A DNA stretch of 5,095 bases from an uncultured Muribaculum sp. (lineage in GTDB: Bacteria; Bacteroidota; Bacteroidia; Bacteroidales; Muribaculaceae): the NCBI GenBank assembly GCA_910589555.1, contig CAJUTE010000083.1, forward strand, positions 1 to 5,095, read 5' to 3'. The notes under the pieces were generated by a model. It searched no databases, had not been told where the DNA came from, and saw nothing but the letters and a program-made list of their open reading frames with translations. Made by a program: the position numbers and the translations under genes. Positions 1 to 4,652 of this stretch are shown piece after piece (position 1 is the stretch's first letter; each line of letters begins with the position of its first letter).

Positions 1-488
1 GAGCTGTGCTTGCGTCGCAAAGCATTGAGCGTATCGCAAAACTCTTTCAACTTCAGCGGCACCTTGTTGAACGCCATATAGGAACGCCCACCAACTCCGG
101 CTGTGACATTCACAAGGCGTATATCTCCGTTGGCAGATGAAAAATCGCCCAATGCTGTATGATATTCCGAACCTGTGTTTTTCATTGTCAACGCCGACAA
201 CTCTTTCAGACGTTCAATGGTGACATCAGCATGTTCACGGGCAAAAACCAACGCCCGCTCGTATGCCGCTTTCAGGTCAAGATTCATGTTCTGCTCGACA
301 AGGCTCTTGCCTTTCAAAGCAATGCCGTTGTCAAACATTATCTGATTTTCAAGCTCCGTAATGGTAGAGCCTTCAATCGCTGTGGAGTGCGTGATAATGG
401 AGTATAGGTAAAACTTATCATAGTCCAACTGCCGGTCTATGCCAAGCTCACGGTATCTCCCTACTAATTTCTCTAATTCGGATTTCAT
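1..488 (-). CDS. Fic family protein, N-terminal part (class II type), cut by window edge
   Basis: The minus strand is open from ATG at 488 to the left edge with no stop, giving 162 residues of an N-terminus. Around residues 33-42 it reads THSTAIEGST, which contains the (S/T)xxxE(G/N) inhibitory-helix motif of Fic proteins (S35, E39, G40). An N-terminal position puts it in class II, where this helix blocks ATP binding until relieved. The following stretch (ENQIMFDNGIALKG, then NLDLKAAYERAL) matches the usual N-terminal region of bacterial Fic proteins. The catalytic HxFx(D/E)GNGRxxR loop would lie beyond the left edge, so activity cannot be judged. Fic enzymes usually transfer AMP from ATP to a hydroxyl on a target protein; the target here is unknown. 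The start is favoured because it precedes the motif and no upstream in-frame ATG is better placed. There is no Shine-Dalgarno site. No separate antitoxin is seen beside it, consistent with a built-in inhibitory helix. Confidence 0.85.
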   Translation of the reverse strand, partial: MKSELEKLVGRYRELGIDRQLDYDKFYLYSIITHSTAIEGSTITELENQIMFDNGIALKGKSLVEQNMNLDLKAAYERALVFAREHADVTIERLKELSALTMKNTGSEYHTALGDFSSANGDIRLVNVTAGVGGRSYMAFNKVPLKLKEFCDTLNALRRKHS

Positions 489-493
489 AGGGA

Positions 494-524
494 CAAAATT
501 ACACTTTTCTCCCTATATTTCAAA
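494..524 (-). promoter_or_regulatory. Bacteroidota-type promoter of the fic gene
   Basis: On the minus strand TTTG (524..521) is followed after 19 nt by TAATTTTG (501..494), matching the Bacteroides consensus TTTG-N19-21-TAnnTTTG. The -7 box ends only 5 nt before the ATG at 488, so the transcript would start at or within a few bases of the start codon. This is a motif match only; no start-site data exist. Confidence 0.6.
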
Positions 525-562
525 GCGGAATATGACATTTGGACCTATTTACTTCCATATAC

Positions 563-596
563 TTAGCCGTTGGAGCGTGATAACCTAACTGGCTAA
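563..596. other. Imperfect inverted repeat between lysO and fic
   Basis: TTAGCC at 563-568 pairs with GGCTAA at 591-596, and GTTGG (569-573) pairs with CCTAAC (584-589) with single-base bulges; the loop is about 10 nt. It lies just beyond the end of the lysO operon and upstream of fic on the minus strand. It could be a weak transcription end, but no T-tract follows on either strand, so the role is uncertain. Confidence 0.3.
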
Positions 597-618
597 AATC
601 CAATATTGCAGCTTGCGA

Positions 619-1248
619 CTATGAGCAAAAGATAGAAATCAGGATAGGGACGCTTATTTCGAGTATTATTCCGTGGAACAACGCGGCTGATACAAGTTGT
701 GCGTCGGACGATTTACCGTTGCCTACAATCATGGGCAGACAGACATCCATTGAATTGATTCCGGCAACGGATATCGCGGCTTCTCCTCGACCACGTTTGG
801 ACAGGTATTGGCATGACAGCAGTGCTATCATTTCTCTGACTACGTTTGCCAACAATGCTATCGCCGCAACAGAAGCTGCAGCCTCGGCTCCCACTGAGGC
901 TTCCTTGAATTGCGCTATCAGCACTGACGAAAGTGTGTAATATCCAAATCCACTTCCGATTGCCATGACATCGGCCGATGGTTCATCGGTGAAAATCATC
1001 GTGGCAATGTAGGTAAATGTCAGTGTCCCGATTATTGTGCAAGCCGGCAGCAGTAAAAGGCGCGGATTGAAATTTTTCACAATGGATTTAAGATCGGGAC
1101 GCATACCAAGCGATAAGCCTACTTGCATTATAAGGGCATACAGACAAAGTTGTGGCAAAGAATACTCGCTTACGAAGTCGGGCATAAATCCACACCAACC
1201 GACAAATATGCCGGCAAATACCATAAGAGGGAACAGGAGATGGCTCAT
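619..1248 (-). CDS. lysO: LysO-family lysine exporter, C-terminal subunit
   Basis: A 209-residue, strongly hydrophobic inner-membrane protein that aligns from memory with the C-terminal two-thirds of E. coli LysO (YbjE, DUF340), an L-lysine exporter. Shared blocks are GSGFGYYTLSSV (98-109; E. coli has SGFGWYSLSG), the RE pair at 138-139, SMDVCLPM (166-173; E. coli SMDFTLPV) and a last helix HGIILEISVPIL near the C-terminus. Helices are likely near 4-20, 31-48, 63-86, 96-113, 120-147 and 187-207. The acidic residue in the SMD block (D168) is a candidate transport residue. ATG at 1248 overlaps the TGA of the upstream half-gene as ATGA, and AGGAGG (1260..1255) sits 6 nt before it, an unusually strong ribosome site for Bacteroidota. 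This points to translational coupling and equal supply of the two halves. The family assignment is solid; lysine as the substrate is inferred from the family. Confidence 0.85.
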   Translation of the reverse strand: MSHLLFPLMVFAGIFVGWCGFMPDFVSEYSLPQLCLYALIMQVGLSLGMRPDLKSIVKNFNPRLLLLPACTIIGTLTFTYIATMIFTDEPSADVMAIGSGFGYYTLSSVLIAQFKEASVGAEAAASVAAIALLANVVREMIALLSCQYLSKRGRGEAAISVAGINSMDVCLPMIVGNGKSSDAQLVSAALFHGIILEISVPILISIFCS

Positions 1249-1526
1249 TTCATCCCTCCTTTCTTATTTGTAAATTTGACACATGCAGTTGTTGCCGCGA
1301 TGCTTCCTGCCACGCCCAATAAAGCGATCGCTCCGGCCTTTACCCCGTCTTTATGGATATTCGACAGGATTGATTCGTTTGAGCCGATGCTCAAGCCGAA
1401 CATGAACAGCAGAATGAATATGGTGATTGGAGTGGTACGGGAAAGTGCTTTCCTCAAACCGGATTTGTGGCGAAGCATATAGCCTACGCCCGCTGATGTT
1501 ATCAGTAATATAAGAACCTTGAACAT
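1245..1526 (-). CDS. LysO-family exporter, N-terminal subunit
   Basis: A 93-residue membrane protein corresponding to the first third of full-length LysO (about 299 residues in E. coli), with helices near 2-18, 32-49 and 62-83. The loop after helix 1 is basic (RHKSGLRKALSR), which would stay in the cytoplasm by the positive-inside rule. Residues 43-48 (FGLSIG) match VGLSLG at the same residue numbers in the downstream subunit, so the two proteins carry related repeats. It ends inside the start codon of the next gene (ATGA overlap) and its last codons supply that gene's AGGAGG site. Together the two would form one transporter. The start at 1526 is the first usable ATG: an ATG 9 nt upstream is followed at once by TAA. 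No Shine-Dalgarno is seen for this start. Two-gene LysO is, to my knowledge, normal in Bacteroidota, so this is a natural split and not a frameshift. Confidence 0.82.
   Translation of the reverse strand: MFKVLILLITSAGVGYMLRHKSGLRKALSRTTPITIFILLFMFGLSIGSNESILSNIHKDGVKAGAIALLGVAGSIAATTACVKFTNKKGGMK
1254..1260 (-). promoter_or_regulatory. Strong Shine-Dalgarno for the C-terminal LysO subunit
   Basis: The minus strand reads AGGAGGG at 1260..1254, followed by ATGAA and the ATG at 1248. It lies inside the last codons of the N-terminal subunit. The other genes here rely on A-rich upstream sequence, so this exception suggests reinitiation at the ATGA junction. Confidence 0.65.
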
Positions 1527-1546
1527 AAGTTACATAACACGATTAG

Positions 1547-1569
1547 GTCTGAACCTTTTCGGTCCAAAC
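1547..1569 (-). promoter_or_regulatory. 5' UTR hairpin close to the lysO start
   Basis: In minus-strand RNA, GUUUGGACC (1569..1561) pairs along its full 9 nt with GGUUCAGAC (1555..1547) around a GAAAA loop, using two G-U pairs. On the plus strand the same positions give two mismatches. The wobble pattern therefore favours a structure in the lysO transcript. It ends 20 nt before the ATG at 1526. It could protect the 5' end or tune translation. Confidence 0.5.
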
Positions 1570-1581
1570 AGTTATAATATC

Positions 1582-1644
1582 AAAATAAAAAAGAAGTGGA
1601 AAAGCCTGTCCGGATGCAATTATTGTGATACAGTCCAGTCAGGC
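1582..1644 (-). terminator. Candidate intrinsic terminator or attenuator upstream of lysO
   Basis: On the minus strand GCCTG (1644..1640) pairs with CAGGC (1608..1604), and after one A-A mismatch CTGG pairs with CCGG with one U-G pair. The large loop can close further through UGUA with UGCA. The right arm runs straight into TTTT, then a CT/T-rich run to 1582. The opposite strand has an A-rich run instead, so the direction is minus. It could end a short transcript from the promoter at 1773-1805 or attenuate lysO. Confidence 0.5.
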
Positions 1645-1657
1645 GTGTGTATGTAAC

Positions 1658-1756
1658 TTAAATGAATCCGCTGAACCAATGCACATGAACCACCCTGCAC
1701 AAGCGTTCTTCTGCCCGCACATTCTGACGATTTATGTATTTGGTTGCTATAAACAT
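1658..1756 (-). CDS. Possible 32-residue leader peptide or small protein
   Basis: An ATG at 1756, about 16 nt after a well-formed promoter -7 box, opens a 32-codon frame ending in TAA at 1660..1658. The peptide begins MFIATKYINRQ, has an Arg-rich middle (R10, R14, R18, R21) and ends with a His/Trp/Phe-rich tail (VVHVHWFSGFI). It matches no family I know. It lies between the promoter and the terminator-like hairpin, the usual place for a leader peptide or a free-standing small gene. It has a single lysine codon, so classical attenuation by lysine codons is not supported. No Shine-Dalgarno is present. An open frame this short can easily be chance, so coding status is unproven. Confidence 0.25.
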   Translation of the reverse strand: MFIATKYINRQNVRAEERLCRVVHVHWFSGFI

Positions 1757-1772
1757 GATTCTAAACTTTTTG

Positions 1773-1805
1773 CAAAGTTACTAATTTTTTTTCGAGATGA
1801 ACAAA
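1773..1805 (-). promoter_or_regulatory. Bacteroidota-type promoter directed towards lysO
   Basis: On the minus strand TTTG (1805..1802), a 21-nt spacer, then TAACTTTG (1780..1773) fit the Bacteroides TTTG-N19-21-TAnnTTTG consensus. Transcription would start near 1768, giving lysO a leader of about 240 nt. A weaker box TTATTTTG (1588..1581), one base off the -7 consensus but without a matching -33, could start a shorter lysO mRNA. Confidence 0.55.
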
Positions 1806-1844
1806 ACCCGTAAACAAGCAGTAGACATATCGCATTGTATATAA

Positions 1845-2057
1845 ACCATTATTTCCGACGTGGTGAACTCTAGTCTGCAATGGACAGTAGTAAGATTCAT
1901 GGCTCCAAAGGACACTGCACCTTCCGGAGAAGTTAAAGTGTCATTCGGCGAACGCAAGATAAAATTCAATATATCCCGTGCCGACATTGCTTCATTCATG
2001 GTAGCGCAGATTGAAAATAAAGAATATATCGACCGTATGCCGATTATCGGCTCCTGA
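1845..2057 (+). pseudogene. 3' remnant of an NAD(P)H-binding (NmrA/SDR-like) oxidoreductase
   Basis: The frame from about 1845 to TGA at 2055-2057 reads as the C-terminal end of a small NAD(P)H-binding oxidoreductase (atypical SDR, NmrA-like, usually a little over 200 residues). Diagnostic pieces are SSLQWTVVRF, matching the family's S-x-L-x-W-T-(I/V)-V-R strand, and ISRADIASFMVAQIENKEYI followed by MPIIG, matching the usual ISRxDxAxFM...Y closing segment. The Rossmann nucleotide-binding N-terminus (GxxGxxG) is absent: a stop TAA at 1842-1844 closes the frame upstream and no Rossmann motif is visible in the preceding sequence. GTG at 1860 is an in-frame possible start, but such a 65-residue product would lack the cofactor site. 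I read this as a truncated gene, probably left by an older insertion or deletion. Family assignment is from memory; the truncation is directly visible. Confidence 0.72.
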
Positions 2058-2184
2058 TATTAACGCTGTATTCTTTGTGGCTATTTTCGTGCACGTAATT
2101 TGGATGGTTGTTTTCCTTTCCGCTTGATTTGCTACTCTTGGTCGTTGGTGATGACAAGGAGGTTATCGCAATAGAGTTCAAAAG
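2058..2184. other. Non-coding spacer after the oxidoreductase remnant
   Basis: No recognisable gene. Short frames exist on both strands: on plus, one without a good start reads LLLLVVGDDKEVIAIEFKRG and runs into the palindrome; on minus, one reads FELYCDNLLVITNDQE and stops. Neither matches a family I know. One may be the tail of a gene broken when the palindrome or other DNA came in. Confidence 0.35.
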
Positions 2185-2262
2185 AGGCTGTGCCTTTTTT
2201 GAAATGCACCCCAAAAGTTTTTTGTCCAACTTTTGGGGTGCACTTCATTTTTGACACAGCCT
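2185..2262. repeat. 78-bp long imperfect palindrome (MITE-like or bidirectional terminator)
   Basis: Two 35-nt arms (2185-2219 and 2228-2262) flank the 8-nt loop TTTTGTCC. The inner 15 bp, TGCACCCCAAAAGTT and its complement, are perfect. The outer ends AGGCTGTG and CACAGCCT also match; the middle has a T-run facing a T-run that does not pair. Overall 28 of 35 arm positions are complementary. It starts 18 bp past the aldo/keto reductase stop and lies between convergent genes, where it could end transcription from both sides. The AGGCTGTG ends resemble terminal inverted repeats of small non-autonomous elements, but no clean target duplication is visible (AAAAG occurs directly left, and again 3 bp off on the right). 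Confidence 0.75.
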
Positions 2263-2280
2263 AATAAAAGATGTTTGCGA

Positions 2281-3273
2281 TTAGTTCCCGATATGGGATT
2301 GGTTGTTGCTGTTATAGCGGTTGCCTTGGATAACTATTGTGTCGAGGGTGGCATTGATTTCTGCCATTTCCTCCTGAGTATAGATTACATTGGCTGCTGC
2401 AATGTTATCTTCGAGGTGTTTGAGGCTTCGGCTGCCGGGGATAGGCACAATCCACGGTTTCTGATATAATATCCACGAAATGGCGACTTGTGCGGGTGTG
2501 ACACCTTTCTTTTCAGCGATAAATTTGACAAACTCTACAAGAGCCATATTCGCCTCGATATTTTCCTTTTGGAAACGAGGCACAGATGAACGGAAATCGT
2601 GTTTTCCGAACTTGGTATCTTTGGTTATGCCGCCTGTAAGGAAACCCTTTCCGAGCGGACTGAATGGAACAAGACCAATGCCGAGTTCTTCAAGAACAGG
2701 CAGGAGGTTCTTCTCCGGTTCACGCCAGAAAAGGGAAAATTCACTTTGTACGGCAGTAAGTGGTAAGATCGAATTTGCCTCACGGATAGTATTAACTCCA
2801 GCCTCCGACAATCCCCAGTGGAGTATCTTACCATCATCCATAAGGTTTTTGATTGTTCCTGCAACATCGGCAATGGGAACATTGGGGTCAACACGATGCT
2901 GATAGTAGAGGTCAATGTGGTCTGTGCGAAGACGCTTCAACGAGCCATCAACCGACCGTTGGATTGTTTCGGGACGGCTGTCAAGCACTTGCTTGAAATC
3001 GTCCATATTCATGCTGATGCCGAACTTTGTGGCAATCTTCACCTCGTTCCGTATCGGTTCGAGAGCTTCACCGACAAGCTCCTCATTTGTATAGGGGCCG
3101 TAAACCTCTGCTGTATCAAAGAAAGTCACTCCCAAATCATGGGCGGTTCTGATAAGTTTTATCATCTCTTTCTTGTCGGCAGGTTTGCCATATCCGTGGC
3201 TCATAGCCATGCAGCCAAGTCCGATGGTGGATACTTCGAGCGATGATGCTGTTCCTAATATTCTATTTTTCAT
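2281..3273 (-). CDS. Aldo/keto reductase
   Basis: A complete 330-residue cytosolic NADPH-dependent oxidoreductase with a TIM-barrel fold, the normal length for the family. The catalytic tetrad is readable: D53 (VTFFDTAEVYG), Y58, K83 (KIATKFG) and H126 (LYYQHRVDP). Further family marks are the N-terminal GLGCMAMS, FSPLGKGFLTG at 204-214 and the C-terminal NADPH-phosphate-binding segment IPGSRSLKHLEDN at 278-290. It most resembles the AKR group that reduces small aldehydes and ketones; the physiological substrate cannot be told. ATG at 3273 gives the standard MKNRxLG-type beginning, preceded by an A/T-rich stretch without Shine-Dalgarno. It lies 91 nt after the hydrolase gene on the same strand, so the two may share a transcript from the divergent promoter. 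No clear TAnnTTTG box lies in the gap. The palindrome at 2185-2262 probably ends its transcript. Confidence 0.95.
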   Translation of the reverse strand: MKNRILGTASSLEVSTIGLGCMAMSHGYGKPADKKEMIKLIRTAHDLGVTFFDTAEVYGPYTNEELVGEALEPIRNEVKIATKFGISMNMDDFKQVLDSRPETIQRSVDGSLKRLRTDHIDLYYQHRVDPNVPIADVAGTIKNLMDDGKILHWGLSEAGVNTIREANSILPLTAVQSEFSLFWREPEKNLLPVLEELGIGLVPFSPLGKGFLTGGITKDTKFGKHDFRSSVPRFQKENIEANMALVEFVKFIAEKKGVTPAQVAISWILYQKPWIVPIPGSRSLKHLEDNIAAANVIYTQEEMAEINATLDTIVIQGNRYNSNNQSHIGN

Positions 3274-3364
3274 ATTCTGTATTTTTTAATTCAGTAAAAG
3301 AACAATCGATCTATTCTTGATGGGTTTGAAAAATAGCGGTAACGATTACACTTTTTTCGGTTTT

Positions 3365-4435
3365 TCAATCTGCATATACCGGTGGGATGCCGGCGCTTTC
3401 GTCAGTCTTCATGTTCTTTTGCCAGAATTTCAGAGCATCGTTAACCCAGCCGTCAGCAACAGTTCCTATGCCAACGCCAAATCCATGTCCTAATCCTTCA
3501 TAGACATGGAACTCGGTTGGGATGCCCATTGCAGAAAGACGTTGCAGTCTGTTTTGCATAGTTCGCCAAGAAGCAATGCCATCATTTGAGCCGACACATA
3601 CGTAGGTCGGTGCATCATATTGTGATGCTTGATTGTAGCCGGTGTACTGCATTATCACAGCTGATGCCTGAGGAATGTCGGTGCGTCCTGTAAGTTGTTG
3701 GAGGTAAGCTTTATTGCCCAATACGGCTGCCATTCTTGCTCCGGCAGAGCCACCCCACAGGGAATAATCATCGGGCTTGACTCCTAATTCGGAAGCATTG
3801 TCATGTATGAATTCTATTGCTTTAGCCAAGTCGGTGTAAGGGTCATCAGGACGATATATCAAGGCAAAGGCATTAAACCCAGCGTTACTTATTTCAAGAG
3901 AGTGAGGAAAGCTGTCCTGCATAGCCCCGACATACATGAATCCGCCACCGGCGTTGGTGATGGCGAACGGCTTTTCTACTTCCCCTCTGAAAAGGAATAA
4001 TCCGGTATCAGCTTTCGTTGGATCAGCGGCGATTTCGTCATCGGAATACATCCGGTAGAATATTTGATTGCCGTCAACGGCATCGTTATATAGACGGTTT
4101 ATGATTTCCACAGTTTTCTCTGGCTGTATATGGCTATACCAAACATATACATTTGATGAGCTGATGTCGGCAAGAGTCATAGAGCGTGTCACATTACGGT
4201 CGACCGGGAATAAAAGGTAGCCAAAGTCGCTGAATGCCGGATCGGATATGACTTCGGCTATCGTTGAGTTTGCTGTAAATCTGCCTTTAGCAGATGTGTT
4301 GTCAGTAGTACTGTTGCCTCCGGCGGGTATTTCTGTGTTCGGTTTCATTGAATTTCCTTTCTTGATTATGTCTTTATCTTCCGAGCAAGATACACACAGA
4401 ATAACAGCGAACCACAAAAAGAGATTCATTTTCAT
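3365..4435 (-). CDS. Alpha/beta hydrolase (esterase-like), probable surface lipoprotein
   Basis: A complete 356-residue protein. A short signal peptide ends at C17 (ILCVSC), the lipidation cysteine, and the next residues SEDKD resemble the acidic lipoprotein export signal that sends Bacteroides lipoproteins to the cell surface. A low-complexity Asn/Thr/Ser linker (about 28-50) precedes the catalytic domain. The nucleophile elbow GGSAG places Ser at 230; GSNDG gives Asp285 and GLGHGFG gives His317, a full triad in the normal order. The oxyanion stretch is NAGGGF (161-166), like HGGG of BD-FAE and hormone-sensitive-lipase-type carboxylesterases but with Ala for His. The substrate is unknown; acyl or acetyl esters are plausible. 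The start at 4435 leaves a normal signal peptide; M3 would too. It diverges from the lipoprotein flavodoxin and precedes the aldo/keto reductase on its own strand. Confidence 0.88.
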   Translation of the reverse strand: MKMNLFLWFAVILCVSCSEDKDIIKKGNSMKPNTEIPAGGNSTTDNTSAKGRFTANSTIAEVISDPAFSDFGYLLFPVDRNVTRSMTLADISSSNVYVWYSHIQPEKTVEIINRLYNDAVDGNQIFYRMYSDDEIAADPTKADTGLFLFRGEVEKPFAITNAGGGFMYVGAMQDSFPHSLEISNAGFNAFALIYRPDDPYTDLAKAIEFIHDNASELGVKPDDYSLWGGSAGARMAAVLGNKAYLQQLTGRTDIPQASAVIMQYTGYNQASQYDAPTYVCVGSNDGIASWRTMQNRLQRLSAMGIPTEFHVYEGLGHGFGVGIGTVADGWVNDALKFWQKNMKTDESAGIPPVYAD

Positions 4436-4467
4436 ATTAAAAATCTAATTATCAGGTTTTCAATGTG

Positions 4468-4475
4468 CAAAATTA
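4468..4475 (-). promoter_or_regulatory. -7 box for the hydrolase gene
   Basis: The minus strand reads TAATTTTG (4475..4468), a full TAnnTTTG match 32 nt before the ATG at 4435, giving a leader of about 25-28 nt. The nearest upstream TTG is 25 nt away, longer than the usual 19-21, so the -33 element is poor, as expected for an activator-dependent promoter. Confidence 0.5.
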
Positions 4476-4480
4476 GTATG

Positions 4481-4495
4481 ATGGCATTGTATGGC
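4481..4495. promoter_or_regulatory. ATGGC direct repeat with 10-bp period
   Basis: ATGGC occurs at 4481-4485 and 4491-4495, one helical turn apart, directly upstream of the hydrolase -7 box. This is where an activator could stand in for a weak -33 element. The repeat is short and may be chance. Confidence 0.25.
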
Positions 4496-4542
4496 GCCTA
4501 CAATTATTTCGGTGAGTTCTTCCCATTTTTCTGAAAACGCAT

Positions 4543-4562
4543 CTTATTATACATTAAATAAG
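4543..4562. promoter_or_regulatory. Inverted repeat CTTATT-N8-AATAAG
   Basis: Perfect 6-bp arms (4543-4548 and 4557-4562) flank 8 bp in the divergent region. It overlaps the first copy of the direct repeat TATTATACA. It may be an operator half of the control region, though the A/T-rich composition makes chance repeats common. Confidence 0.3.
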
Positions 4563-4568
4563 AAAAAT

Positions 4569-4581
4569 GTGTATTATACAC
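4569..4581. promoter_or_regulatory. Palindromic operator candidate
   Basis: GTGTATTATACAC is a perfect dyad with 6-bp arms around a central T, 37 bp upstream of the flavodoxin -7 box. Part of it (TATTATACA) recurs 27 bp to the left. Its position and symmetry suit a dimeric regulator; the regulator is not in this window. Confidence 0.4.
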
Positions 4582-4617
4582 CGACATTTTGAATCAATCT
4601 CCACAGATTAAAAGTGA

Positions 4618-4625
4618 TAACTTTG
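4618..4625 (+). promoter_or_regulatory. -7 box for the flavodoxin gene
   Basis: TAACTTTG fits TAnnTTTG and lies 27 nt before the ATG at 4653. TTTG at 4588-4591 is 26 nt upstream, too far for a standard -33. The predicted leader is about 20 nt and contains AAAAGG (4641-4646), 6 nt before the ATG, a modest ribosome site. Confidence 0.5.
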
Positions 4626-4652
4626 TGAAATATTAACTGCAAAAGGTTAAAG

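Larger units (their letters stand above)
1527..1859. other. Intergenic leader region upstream of lysO
   Basis: No protein family is recognisable in this 333-bp stretch. Read on the minus strand it holds, in order, a promoter match (1805..1773), a 32-codon ORF (1756..1658), a hairpin followed by a T-rich run (1644..1582) and a second hairpin (1569..1547) 20 nt before the lysO start. An 11-bp exact inverted repeat (TAAGTTACATA at 1526-1536 and TATGTAACTTA at 1650-1660) brackets the two hairpins. Plus-strand ORFs here have no recognisable content. Confidence 0.5.
4436..4652. promoter_or_regulatory. Divergent promoter region between the hydrolase and flavodoxin
   Basis: This 217-bp region has a -7-like box for each direction and, between them, several repeats: a palindrome at 4569-4581, an inverted repeat at 4543-4562, the 9-bp direct repeat TATTATACA at 4545-4553 and 4572-4580, and ATGGC at 4481-4485 and 4491-4495. 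No gene is seen in it. The layout suggests a regulator acting on both genes. Confidence 0.5.

Noticed and set aside
719..1482. Plus-strand frames across the lysO genes
   Set aside because: They are shadows of the two membrane-protein genes on the minus strand, which carry the family motifs and the coupled start/stop.
1527..1768. Known lysine riboswitch upstream of lysO
   Set aside because: I looked for the conserved lysine-box core elements in the leader and could not find them; only generic hairpins are visible.
1625..1813. Plus-strand 62-codon frame with Cys/His-rich product
   Set aside because: GTG start, no ribosome site, no family resemblance, and it overlaps the minus-strand promoter, small ORF and hairpin that better explain the region.
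1781..1999. Minus-strand frame of 72 codons
   Set aside because: It lies antisense to the recognisable oxidoreductase remnant, whose plus-strand reading matches a family; the minus product matches nothing.
2044..2229. Minus-strand frame of 61 codons starting in the palindrome loop
   Set aside because: It starts at TTG inside the repeat, is Ser/Lys/Asn-rich without a recognisable domain, and is probably a by-product of the palindrome sequence.
3274..3364. Dyad GTAA-N3-TTAC and a promoter for the aldo/keto reductase
   Set aside because: The dyad has only 4-bp arms in an A/T-rich gap and no TAnnTTTG box accompanies it, so neither an operator nor a separate promoter is supported.
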